NCBI GenBank assembly: GCA_949825025.1 | Contig: OX463778.1 | Location: 37,134,571-37,198,570 of the forward strand | Origin: Siphlonurus alternatus | Taxonomy: Eukaryota; Arthropoda; Insecta; Ephemeroptera; Siphlonuridae | Direction: 5' to 3' | Length of the DNA: 64,000 nt | In this document: positions 40,279-53,400 of the stretch, piece by piece | Layout: each line of letters opens with the position of its first letter | How positions within the stretch are numbered: the stretch's first letter is position 1 | The notes under the pieces: model-generated | Databases searched by the model: none | Seen by the model: only the letters and a program-made list of their open reading frames with translations | Told to the model about the DNA's origin: nothing | Made by a program: the position numbers and the translations under genes

Positions 40279-43200
40279 AAATATATTTTTACTTTGAAAT
40301 TTGGCCTTGTAGAAGAAAAAAAAAATATAAAAAGCAACTTTATTGTGTATTTTAAAAATGATTGTACGTATACCGAATGTAGATATTGCTAAAAGTGCTA
40401 AAACTGTTTGAACTTCACCTAAAAGAGAAAGGTTGTATTTCAGATTGATGGAGATAATGACGTAAGAGAGGCTAAGATTTTTCCAGAGCAAACTTCTCAA
40501 ACTGAACGAATCACTTGTCATGCTCTCACTGCTGATACGCTAATCTACGGAACTGATGTGAGTTTGGTCCTCCCTTTCCTCTCAGATAACCCTGCCCTCT
40601 TGTTTCTAACCTCACAGACATTTTGCAGATGGGGACCGTGACATTGTTCCTTTTGGAGGAGTGGAAGGTTGTGCAAGTACACACTCATGGTCCAGGCCTA
40701 CGTGGGGTCTACCCTGAACCTGCAGGCTGTAGAGTGGCATTGCTGGATGAGCACCGCCAAGCAAGCATTTATTGTCCGGTGAGATGAATAAATTGCAATT
40801 AAATATTATAGATTAGAATTTGGAATTTGGTTTAACTAGTTATTATTTAATATACATAATATATACATGTAATTTAATTAACAGTGTACTGTAAATATAA
40901 TTTCATTAGTTATTTATTCCATAAAAGTTGTATAAAACATTTGCTTGCTACAATCATAATTCCTCTTTTTTTTATATACATGGCTGCCTATCAGTGACTG
41001 TTATGAGGTTTGCTTATCTCTGCTAATATTAGTTTATTAATGTAGCTTTTAAAATTTATTATAGTTTTATTCCTCATATTTTGTTTTTGGTTCTTTTATT
41101 TTGTTTTTCCCTTCTCAACGTAAGTTAACTTATGACCTCAAATCTAAGTTAATACTAATACTGATTGTGTCATCCTGATGTTACTTTTCTGTATAGGTAT
41201 CTGAACAGGTGGTGCTCATGCCTGGCAATCCTGTAGCAACAGAGGGGGTCATGTGGGATGTCTGGCCTGCTGACCACAGTGTCCTCATTGCTTACGACTC
41301 CGAGGTCGCAATCACATTTGTCCTCGTAAGAGAGTCTGTCAATGGTGAGTTCATTTTCATTGGTCCATTATCCTAAATGTTTCATTATGTCGCCTTGTTA
41401 CAAAATATCCAATCTAAATTTCATAACAAATAATTAACAGTATTTCCTAATGCTTGAGAGATTTAAAGATGTAGAATCAGGCCAACATGACTTGTAATAA
41501 TTTATAAGTCTTATAAGGTAAGAATAGTACTACAGCAAATTTAATCATTGTGATTAATTTTTTTAGAACATTTTAATCAAATGCCGAAAAATAATTACAT
41601 ATGTACTACTGTATATATTTTTTTAAAAGAGATTACCATTAGTTTATCATTACTGTAATGAAATAATAACATATTACATACATTACAACCAAAAATTTAA
41701 TCTCATAATATTTCCTGCAAGTTTTAAAAAATAAAGATTCTTCCACATTAAATTTCTTATTTGAATATTTCATGTTACAGGTTCATATGTGAGTGAGGTT
41801 GGAAGCACGAAGCTATCCCAAGGCCAGGCACCACTGTGGTTGTCTGCGGGGGAGCTTGGCATGCACACCAATCAGGGTCGACTCAACAGGATCACCCTTG
41901 ACACACACACCATCAGCGTCGTGGTTGCTTCTGATTCAGCACCAGTAGAGTTGCGAGCCAGCTTCGCCAGCCAGCTTGCTTTACGCAGGTCAGTGCTCTT
42001 TTTACATACATAATTGAACAGAATATTTTTTTAATTTATTGATATTGATTTTATAATCACATCTGTAAGTACTGTATGTATTATCATTATTATTATTTTA
42101 TTTAAATTTATTTTTATTTATTTCATTTGTTTTATTGAGTCTTGGTCTCTTGGTGTGCCACCATTAGAAATTTTTGAAACATATGCCATTAATTATTTTT
42201 TTATTATATTTTTTATTGTGTTCCCTTTATAGGGTGCAAATTTCGATTACTGTACTCAAAATTCTGTGAAAACAAAAACAAAACAAAAAAACCATAATAA
42301 TAAATTGTAAAATTAATTTTTTTTTTTTTTTTTTTTTTATTTCTTTAAATTTACAGTAGCTTCCAGCCAGGATAAACCTAATGGCTGGTTAGCAATACAC
42401 TATTTATTTTATAGTTGTTACATTAATAGTTTTGCATTTTTTTTTAAACAATTAACAAAATGTTAGAATTTTCATTATACATATATAATCATGTTAAATT
42501 TTTTGAAAAAAATTTGAAACTTTAATATGAGAGTTAATATATAATAATGACTCAAAATAATTACTTAATTTAGTAGCAACACATCAAATGTTAGAATAAA
42601 ATTTACAAAATGTAATATTTTATAATGTAGTATGCCCTAAGGTTCTATATACAATTTTAAGTTGAAAACCAAAACACTATATGACTGTATAGTAAAATAG
42701 AGAAAAATATGCAGTTCATTTTCACACACAAACAAAAATAAAAGAGCCACAGCCCTTCTTGGTCCATCTGAAACAAAAGGACTTTAGTATATGGTTTCAC
42801 AAAGCAAAATACAATAGAATAAAACAGAATTATGTTTTATATATGAAATTTAACTTTAAGTATAATGAGTACCACAAATTTAAATATAATCCTATACTTA
42901 ATTCAAGCAAATAAAGTTATTCCTTTTAATAATGCAAAATTAAGACAGGGAGAGAAAAAAAAAAACAAAACAAGAAAACCAAAAACTTGAATTTAATTTA
43001 AGTTAAATCAATTATATTATCTTATTTATTTCTGATAATAATTATTATATTTTAAAGAAATAGCATAATATTTCTTATGCCAAAACAAAATTATAAATCA
43101 ATATTTAATGAAAGTTTAATTGAACTCTAAAAGATATATAATACTATAAGAAATATAACAATATACAATTGCTGAAAACATGAAATTAATGTAGTAATTA

Positions 43201-46200
43201 TAAAGTTGCTGAAACAAAAGAAATACTGAAACAGAAAGAAATACTGAAACAGAAAGAAATGATGAAACAGAATGAAAACACAAAAACCTTTGAATGTTAT
43301 ACATCAATTACATCAAAAACCGCGCATGTTATGTTTACTCATTAATATTATATTAAGTAGAAACAATGATCTCCTTATATTTTAATGTCTAAAACTTTAT
43401 AGTACTATAAATTACTCAAAAACAATTTTTTTAATTTACATTTAACAATAACTTTACTATTCAAATTCTTGACACTAGCAGGTAGAGAATTTCACAATCT
43501 GGGCAATATAAAATCAAGGGTCCTCTCACCAAATCTGTTCGTACTACAAGGGGTTATTAGTGGATTGTTCAAAGCCATCCTAGTTTGATAAACATGTATA
43601 GATATAGATATGATGATGCTACATAACAAAATCTATTGTAACAATGTAATGTTTTTATAGTTTAAATGTTTACATATAGGTATAAAGATGCTTGGCTAAC
43701 TTGCCTTGCAATAAATAATGAAGAGGAATGGAGAACACTAGCAGAAGCAGCTCTTAAAGATTTAGAAATTGAAATAGGTAAATACTCCACTTATTTGTAT
43801 ACAGTACTGACTTCACAGTATATATTCATTTTTACTAAACCATTTTTTTTTTTAAAAAATAATGTTTAGCTATACGCTCGTATCGTCAATTGAAGAACCC
43901 TGGGATGGTGTGGGCCCTTGAAGGTGTTCAGGAAGTGGAAGACAGAAATCTGCTTACAGGACATGTCGCCCTTTTCCTCAAGGACTTTGCCAAGGCTCAG
44001 GTAAGTTTGTGCAAGCCATTGAAACAGTTTATTTCAGGTTCTCTAGCTTACAATGTCTGCTGCAGGAGTGGTACTTGAAGTCGAGCCACCCAATGGCAGC
44101 TCTGGAAATGCAGCGAGATCTCCTGCAGTGGGAGGAGGCTTTGCAGTTGGCCAGTACCTTGGCGCCTGACCAGATACCATTCCTGGCTCGCGAGTTTGCT
44201 CAGCAACTGGAGTTTACGTAAGATTAATTTCCGTGATATACAGTACTACACTATTTACATTACATGACTTTGTTTTCCTTAATCATATTTTCATCTAATT
44301 GTAAAAATGTTAAAAAATATTCTGGTACTGGACAAATGTGAGATTGAATTTCTGATCTGACCCTAATATTGCAGGGGTCAGTATGCTGAGGCTCGTGGCC
44401 AGTTTGAGAGAGCTGCCCTGGAGTCTCAGTCGCGTGAGCATGACGAGGCATGCAAGGCCGGGTTGGCCCGTACTTCCTTGCGGTGTGGTGATGTTCGCAG
44501 GGGCCTCGCTCTTGTCAATGGCTCTGGCAGCCGTATCCTAATGAAAGAGTGTGCAGAGATTCTGGAAAGCACTAAGGTAGCCATCACAATTTACAAATAT
44601 ATTTTATTTAAGAAATGCATGTGTACAACATTTATTTGTATATTTATGTTTAATATACAGTATATAGTATATTGTATTAATTTTGCATCAAATAATTATT
44701 TTAAATTTTATTTGTAGCAACTATCAGAAGCAGCCATTCTCTATGAAAAAGGCAACCTTCCAGACAAGGCAGCAGATCTTTACATTAGACTGAAGAACTG
44801 GGCTCGAGTTGGTGAACTCTTGCCTCAGATTACCTCTCCCAAGATCCACATTCAGTACGCAAAGGTAATTAAGATGTTTTTTTCTATTAATTTTTTGTAA
44901 ACATAAATGCTTAGTCACAACAAAAATAAGCTTTACTTTTTCTCTTATAAACATTATACAGTGTATTTTGCTGAATTAAAAAATTAAAGCTACTCTCTGC
45001 GAGTTTATAATTGATAGTCAAAAGTTGCCTCCTATACTGTAATTGTATTCAAGTAGCCAAAGTAGAAAATTTCATTGTCCTTTTTTACTTATAAATTTTA
45101 AATTAATACTTACCCCTATTAATGTCTTGGAATAGTTTGGAAAGACAATAAAATTCCATCCAGCATGTATCAGTTAAATGACGACTGTTTTGTGTGCAGG
45201 CTAAAGAGGCGGAGGGTCGCTACGCAGAGGCAGTCCAAGCCTATGAAGCAGCGAGGGACTATGACAGTGTCATTAGAGTGCTGTTGGACCATCTTAAGAA
45301 CCCAGAGCAAGCGGTCAAAGTTGTCAAGGAAACAAAGAGCATTGAAGGAGCAAAGATGGTGGCCAAGTGAGTTCTGCTAAAATAGTGTTGGGTGACAATG
45401 CTTATTAGGTACAGTGCCTACATAGATGACTGAAAATCTGAACACATCCATGTGTTAAAAAGATTCCACAATTGTATGTTTTCTTGACAACTCAATTTCC
45501 TCTCTTCATATAACTTATAATTATAAAATAATAATAAATGAGGGGTATCTGCAATAATTTTTAGCAAATACAGTATTTAAAAGTTTTTGTAATTTTTCGT
45601 TAGGGGAAATTCAAAACTAGTTGAACTGTGTTGCAGATTCTTCCGCCAGCTGGGTGACGTTGCCTCGGCACTTCAGTTCCTTGTGGCATCCCACTGCACA
45701 GAAGAGGCATTCCAGCTGGCTCGTCAGAGTGGCCAGATGGCACTGTATGGCCGTCTGCTGGGCCAGGACGCTGCCTTGGAGGACTATCGCTCTGTGGCAC
45801 ACCACTTTGAGGGCGAGCAGGACCTGTTGCTGGCTGGGAAGTACTTTCACCTGGCTGGGGATGACGCCAAGGTAAGGCAACAAAGATTTGCTAAATATCT
45901 GTATTGCCTAAACTATAGCATCAATTTACCTTGAACCATGAATGTCAACTTGTGGGCTACGTATATTTTGGGAAATTCATACTCAAATTAAAGACACATG
46001 GAAACCAAAAGTTATTATTTACCATTTAAAAGTGGTATAAAATATAAATGTTTTAAATAAAATTAAAATTGCATTTAAATATAATTATATAATACATGTG
46101 TATACTGTAATATTCACATGAAATGCTTTTCTCTTAAATTTTATTTTAATTACTGAATTAACATGATAGTCATAATAGATCAGTTGATTATTTGACGTGA

Positions 46201-49200
46201 TCCATGTTGTTAATTGTACAACCAGTTGTTTGAATAAAATAAAATAAAAATAAATAAAAAATTGTGACGGACTTAGGTCACACAAAATAATAATGAATGA
46301 AAACCTCTGGTTCACAAATATGGGATTATATGACACTTTTACATGAATTTTATGTAAAATATTAACTGTTAATAGAACTAAATTATTATTAAACAGAATT
46401 ATCTTCTTCTTTTTTACTAAACAGAATTATATACTCAATACTGTATATATCTTATTAAAAGAAAAGGATAGGAATAACCAGCAAGGCCTTACCGATCGAA
46501 AGAGTCACAGCAGGTGGAAATTCTTGTGGTCACAGAGGTTCACTCGAAAGTTTTTACATTTTTGAAACGTTTCGCATCGTGGAGATGCTTCTTCAGTCAC
46601 AAGAAGAAGTAGAATGATTTGACTGTTGGCTTGCTGGCTGGTATGTGAGGGGAGGGAGGGGAGACAGGAGAGGGGAGGTGTGGAATGAGTTGGTATGATA
46701 TTTACAAAGGAGTGAAGGGGAATGATATTTACAAGGGAGGGAAATTTGAATTGAGTTATCTGAGGTTTAGCCCAGGCTTCTCCTCTATTTGCCTGGATTT
46801 CAGTACATTTTGATAAGCTAATTCCCACTGACGCAAAGTTGGATAATTGACGAATCCTGGTAATGTTTTAATTGTTTTTACTGTGAAGCATTTATTGAGG
46901 TCGTTAGTGTCATGTGAGGCCGCATGATCAGACACAGGCTTGCTCACGTAATGATGTCGTACATCAGACCTGTGTCCACTCATGCGGTCTCGAGTAGCCT
47001 GTGAAGTGAGTCCTATGTAAAAAGCATTACATTGTTTCTCCTGGTTTGTGTTTTGGTCTCTTATTTTCTGTTTACATTCTAACATGTATATCATATAAAC
47101 TACTGCAGAAAGACCCCTCATTAGAATTTGCCACAGAAATTAGAGAATACTTAGAGAAAAACGGACCACGGGAGGGCTTAACGGACAAAGAAATCTTACT
47201 TCTTGTCCCTGAACACCCTCGCACTTCTTTCCTCTACTTACTCCCCAAAGTACACAAAGCAGGAAATCCAGGCCGCCCAATCATATCAAGTGTAGACTCA
47301 GCAACGGAACGCATCTCAGCATTCTTAGACCACTACCTCCAACCACATGTCCGATCTCTTCCAGCATTCATAAGAGATACAGCACACTTCCTACAGACAC
47401 TGAGAGAGGAAGTTCCAGACCCTTTCCCAGAAGGCTGGTTACTCGTAACCATAGACGTTACCTCACTATACACCAACATCACACACATAATGGGTTTACG
47501 GGCCCTCGAACACTACTTGAACAAGCGCCCTCGGCCGCACAAACCAACCACAGACTTCTTAATGAAACTTGCCACATTCATACTACAAAAAAACAATTTC
47601 AGATTTATGAATGAAAATTATTTACAAATCCAAGGCACAGCAATGGGCACTAGAATGGCCCCATCATATGCAAATTTAGTAATGGGATTATTAGAAAAAG
47701 AATTCATTAACAGTCAAGTAGAAAAACCACACATGTGGAGAAGATTCATTGATGATATTTTTATGGTGTGGCCACATGGCATGGAATTATTAGATAAATT
47801 CATAAAAAACCTCAACAATTTCTCAATCTTAAAATTCACCCATGATATCTCAGCAACCAAAGCCACATTCCTCGATGTAGACATAAATATAAAACAAGGT
47901 CATGTAGTAACTGCTATTCACATCAAACCAACAAACCACATGCAATACCTACATTACACGAGTTGCCACCCACCTCGGACTATCCGATCCATACCATATA
48001 GTCTGGCCTGCAGGGGCACCCGTATCCCAAATTCTGATGAAACTAGACTCAAGTACATGGACACCATAAAGGAAGCACTCACCAGAAGAGGTTACCCAAA
48101 CACAATAGTTCAAAAACAAATTAACAGAGCACTAAATAACATAGAAACAACACAAGTTACCAGCAAACCAAAGAAGGAGGTAACCACCCCACTTATCACA
48201 ACATACCATCCCAATCTAGAGAAGGAGCTCAGAAAAATAACAACAATGGCACATCCTATCCTCAGCTCAGCCCCAGAAACCTCTCACCTATTCAAAAAGC
48301 CCCCAGCCATAACTTTCCGTCAACCGCCAAACCTCAGAAGACTTTTGTCTCATACCGATCCCACCCCAAAACCGAAACCACCCCCTCCTGGCTCATATCC
48401 CTGCAATAACCAAGATAAACAAGACAACAGAGGAAGAAAATGCCAAACATGTGAAATACATATAGCCTGCCAAACATTTAAAAGTCCAGTAACGAACGTT
48501 ACCTACCCTATCAAAAATCACAACACATGCACATCAAAAAATGCAATATACATGTTAGAATGTAAACAGAAAATAAGAGACCAAAACACAAACCAGGAGA
48601 AACAATGTAATGCTTTTTACATAGGACTCACTTCACAGGCTACTCGAGACCGCATGAGTGGACACAGGTCTGATGTACGACATCATTACGTGAGCAAGCC
48701 TGTGTCTGATCATGCGGCCTCACATGACACTAACGACCTCAATAAATGCTTCACAGTAAAAACAATTAAAACATTACCAGGATTCGTCAATTATCCAACT
48801 TTGCGTCAGTGGGAATTAGCTTATCAAAATGTACTGAAATCCAGGCAAATAGAGGAGAAGCCTGGGCTAAACCTCAGATAACTCAATTCAAATTTCCCTC
48901 CCTTGTAAATATCATTCCCCTTCACTCCTTTGTAAATATCATACCAACTCATTCCACACCTCCCCTCTCCTGTCTCCCCTCCCTCCCCTCACATACCAGC
49001 CAGCAAGCCAACAGTCAAATCATTCTACTTCTTCTTGTGACTGAAGAAGCATCTCCACGATGCGAAACGTTTCAAAAATGTAAAAACTTTCGAGTGAACC
49101 TCTGTGACCACAAGAATTTCCACCTGCTGTGACTCTTTCGATCGGTAAGGCCTTGCTGGTTATTCCTATCCTTTTCTTTTAATAAGATTATCACAACCTA

Positions 49201-50415
49201 AATGGTTTATTTTCCTTAATTTGAATACAATACTGTATATAATATAATATATATAGTAGTTCTTAAAAAATGTTTAGACCAAATTCTTATTCCTTGGTTT
49301 TGTGACAGGCAATCAAGTTCCTGCTGAAGGCTGCCCAGCTGAGTGCAGACAACAAGGAGGCTCTGCAACTAGCAGTAGAAGCTGCGGGAGCTTCTGAGGA
49401 CCAGACCCTTGCAGACCAAGTTATCAACTTTGTGTGTGGCGACGTGGACGGAGTACCCAAGGTAAGAGGAGCTATACCTTACCTGATTTGTGCATCAGCA
49501 TTATATCTTCTCTTCTTACAGGACTTCAAGTATGTGTTTCGTCTCTATATTGCAAAAAAACAGTTTGAGGAGGCATCTCAAGTTGCCATCATGATGGCCG
49601 AAGAAGAACAGAAAGCAGGTTTGTGTTTTCTTACTTATTATTATTATTTTGTAATATCAAATATAAAGACTTATTACAGTAAAACTCGTTATTGCGCAAC
49701 TTTTTGTTAGATAAAACTCTATTTTGAGTAAAGGAAAATGCGGTATTGTAAAAAAAACTTAGCATTGCGGGTAAAGGAAAAACTTGATATAAGGTAATAT
49801 TCGATATAAAGTAAACCTAATTTCCTGGGTCCCTTGACTTTACGTAATAACAAGTTTTTACTATAATTACTATAGCTGCTAATGAATTAACAGAAGTGTA
49901 TTCCGCCCAACATCAAGAGAAATTATTATCTATATTTACCTCAAAAAAACTAGGTGGGGAATAAAATGCTGCTCAAAGCCATAACAATGCATATAACTAA
50001 CAGAATGTCCCCTTCCTACTTCCCTACGGATAGTGTCATTAAGTACATGACTAGAGCTATGAGCTGTGTATGCATTATTTTATTTTATATGTTTAGAAAT
50101 TATATTTTATATGGCTGGATTCATGCAGGCAACTACCGTAACGCTCATGACACGCTGCTGAGTATGTACCAGGAGCTCAAGAGCAGGAAAATGAGGGCTC
50201 CAGAAGTGCTACGCTCGAGACTTGCTCTGCTTCACTCGTACACACTGGCAAGACTCCATGTGCGCAGGGGTGAGCATCTCCTGGCAGCTCGCATGCTGGC
50301 AAGAGTGGCTGCAAACATCTCAAAATTTCCAGCCCGTGAGTGTTCCCAACATTTACAAATATTAGCATTAAATTTATTAACAGTATTTTTTTTTTATTAT
50401 TATTACCTGTGCATG

Positions 50416-50458
<43 letters not shown>

Positions 50459-53400
50459 TACAGTATACTAATATAGTACTTTACTAAACCTAAATTATTA
50501 TTAACATAGGGGGAAAACATACACACACAATTATAATTTGTGAGAGGTTGATGATAAGATATCATATTCATCAATAGTTTTAATTGTATTGAATGAACTC
50601 ATATAATTATAAATGTTTTATAGACTGCTATTTTATAATATTTTAATTTGTATACACATATTTTACAATTATACCAGTATGTTGGATTTTTTTTTTTTAT
50701 TAAAATGTGTCTTCATGAACAATAAAGTGATTATATACCGGTGTATATATGACTCACTTTTATTTCAAAATAGAATCAGTGTGTATAATTTTAATTCTTG
50801 TGCAGTGCAGGCAACCTTTAAGTGATTGACATCTTTTATTTTTCATAGATGTGGTTCCTATTCTGACCTCTGCAGTAATTGAGTGCCATCGAGCTGGTCT
50901 ACGCACAACAGCATTCAACCTGGCTACCATCTTGATGCGTCCTCTGCACCGCCCCCACCTTGATCCCAAGTACAAGCGTAAGATTGAGAGTGTGGTTCGT
51001 AAGCCAGTGCGAGAGTCTGAGGCTCCTGAACCCACAACACCCTGTCCGTACTGTGACCAGCCGCTACCAGATACTGAGCTGCTCTGCCCTCGATGCAAGA
51101 ACTCCATTCCATTCTGTATAGCAACGGTAATTTTCTAAAAAAATGTATCCAGTACAAACAAATTTAGTTACTGACCAAAAAATAGGTTGTGGAATAAATT
51201 TTGCATTTGTAAATTTTTAATTTTATGTACTATTATTTTTTTATAATTTCAATGTTTTTTGCTCTTGACAATTAATATACCGCAATCATAATCTTGACAA
51301 ATATTCATTATTTGGAACTTTAATCAATTCAAAGATGTCCTAATTGTCATTGAAAAAAAAAAAAAAAAAAAAAAAAGTCAAATAATGAATTATGGTTGTT
51401 AGAAATATATATAGAGATGAATAATTGTAATTTCAATTTTCAGGGCCGTCACATCATAAAAGAAGATTACACTGCTTGCCCTCACTGCGAATTTCCAGCT
51501 ATCAAATCTGAATTTGCTAAGTAAGTATATATTCAAGAGGTTAAACACTAGGTTTTTTTAATATAATTAAATTTATGTTTGTGTTTTAAAAATTTCAAAC
51601 TACATATTTTTTAAATGCTCTGTAGTTTCTATTGTTATTATAATCAAGAACATATATATAGTCCTATCAAGGCCTGAATAACGGTGGCGTGCGGTGGCCT
51701 TTTACTTAGGGTAATCGCAAAAGAAAATAGACCAGCCCCCACACGGACGGCGCGTGCGCCCACCCCTAGCAGGCGCGAAATTTTTGGATGCCACGCCCCT
51801 TTTTAAAAAATTTAATTACACTTTAAATTGTACGTATTTACAATATATATCAAAATAAACATATCATACATTAAGTCGTGGAATTGAAGATAAAACTCTT
51901 AAAATAAATTACAATTTATGTTTATAAATTTAATGATGCGTTTAGATCAATAGCTAGCTAGTATTCACAAATTAAAAATTAGTATTTTATTCTGGGACAG
52001 CAATCAAGGCCCTTAAATAATTAACATACAAAATGTACATACAGGATATAAAGTAAAAATGGATTCTGTAAAAATCTCGTCCGTTCTGTGCATAATTTTG
52101 ATAATTATAAATATACATACATATATAATATAAGTATAACAAATATTTTTCGTATATTTGAAACCACAAAATAATAAAATTGCCTAACCCTGTTATTAAA
52201 ACCAGAAAGTATGAATTTTATAATTCAGATCACTTTAAACTTTAAACTTTTTCTGTAACAATAAAGTAGGGAGCAATTTTACGTTAAAATTAATTTAAAA
52301 GTCAAAATTATAGAATGTTTGCATAATTATAGCAAATTAACTTCAAAATCTGCGCGCGAGTTTATTATTATCTTTTGCGCCGACGATCGGAAATCTTCGG
52401 GAATCCGAGCAGGTCCGAGAATCGCTACGATCGAGCTGCGATGCAGAATCCTGTGTTATCGGGATAGGCCACTTCCCCTACTACCCCTCTCGCTCTTTGC
52501 GTTCCCTGCAATAGCGCCGTAAAAGGCTGCATCGCAGCTTGGTAGCGATGCGGTAGAGTGGGGGTATACAGGAAATGCGCGAACTTATAAGAAACGTTTG
52601 AAAAGAATTTACTGCATCTTGATGTCGAGTGTATCAAAAGACACAGTTTCTCTACAAATGTAATAAAAAAACGTTTTTCGTCAAAAACCCAGGGCAACCG
52701 GCGGTTATTGCGATTACATGGACCGCACACCACTGCTGAATAATAATAATAATAACCTATTTTGATTATTGGTTGTACAATACAACATAAATCACATTAC
52801 TTCTATAAACTATAAATTTGGCAGTACTGAAAAAAAAGGGGAAAAAAAAAAAAAAAAAAAGAACATTATATATATCAAGCAACAAAAATAAAAATACACA
52901 CAATTACATAAATTACATGAAAGTCTTACAATATTACATCCATAATGTCACCATTGGATCATAACACTATTATATAATTTACTCTGCAAGACAATTTTCT
53001 GACAATTTATTAGCGAAAAACATTTTAACTGAATGAGAAGCTTTAATATTGACGACACAATTCTCTCAGCCAATGAAAATCTAGCGCGCGAACTGCGCGC
53101 GACGACATGTTCTATCAAGCTTCCTATCCTTTAACCCAGCGGTATCTGGTTTTTAATTTTTTCCGGTGGTTCTTATGAAGGGCAAGATTAATAATTCATA
53201 TGAGCCACGGGAAAGATCACTTTACACGACATAAAAAATATTCGAGATTTTGTGCAGCATAGAATTTGAATGAAAAAATAAATAAGATTTTTCTCCTAAC
53301 AAACCTTATGGAGCGATGTCAGAATGCGGCGCTGCGGCATTTTTCAGTTGAAGCTTGTCATTAAATTCTTTCTTTATTATCGATTTTGGTTTTGTCTTAA

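Larger units (their letters stand above)
46449..49188 (+). mobile_element. Penelope-like retroelement with inverted 643-bp arms
   Basis: 2.74-kb insertion in WDR19 intron 19. Positions 46449-47091 and 48546-49188 are inverted copies of equal length; wherever I compared them, including a shared 107-codon translation, they were identical. The left arm is a reversed copy of the element's own 3' end. Between the arms lies a 5'-truncated ORF joined to the left arm near 47092-47105. Inverted and tandem partial copies are a known mark of Penelope insertions, and the arm identity points to a young event. The gene's splice sites on either side are intact. Confidence 0.9.

Noticed and set aside
46756..47121. 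Minus-strand GIY-YIG ORF as a separate gene
   Set aside because: It is the inverted copy of the Penelope element's own 3' end.
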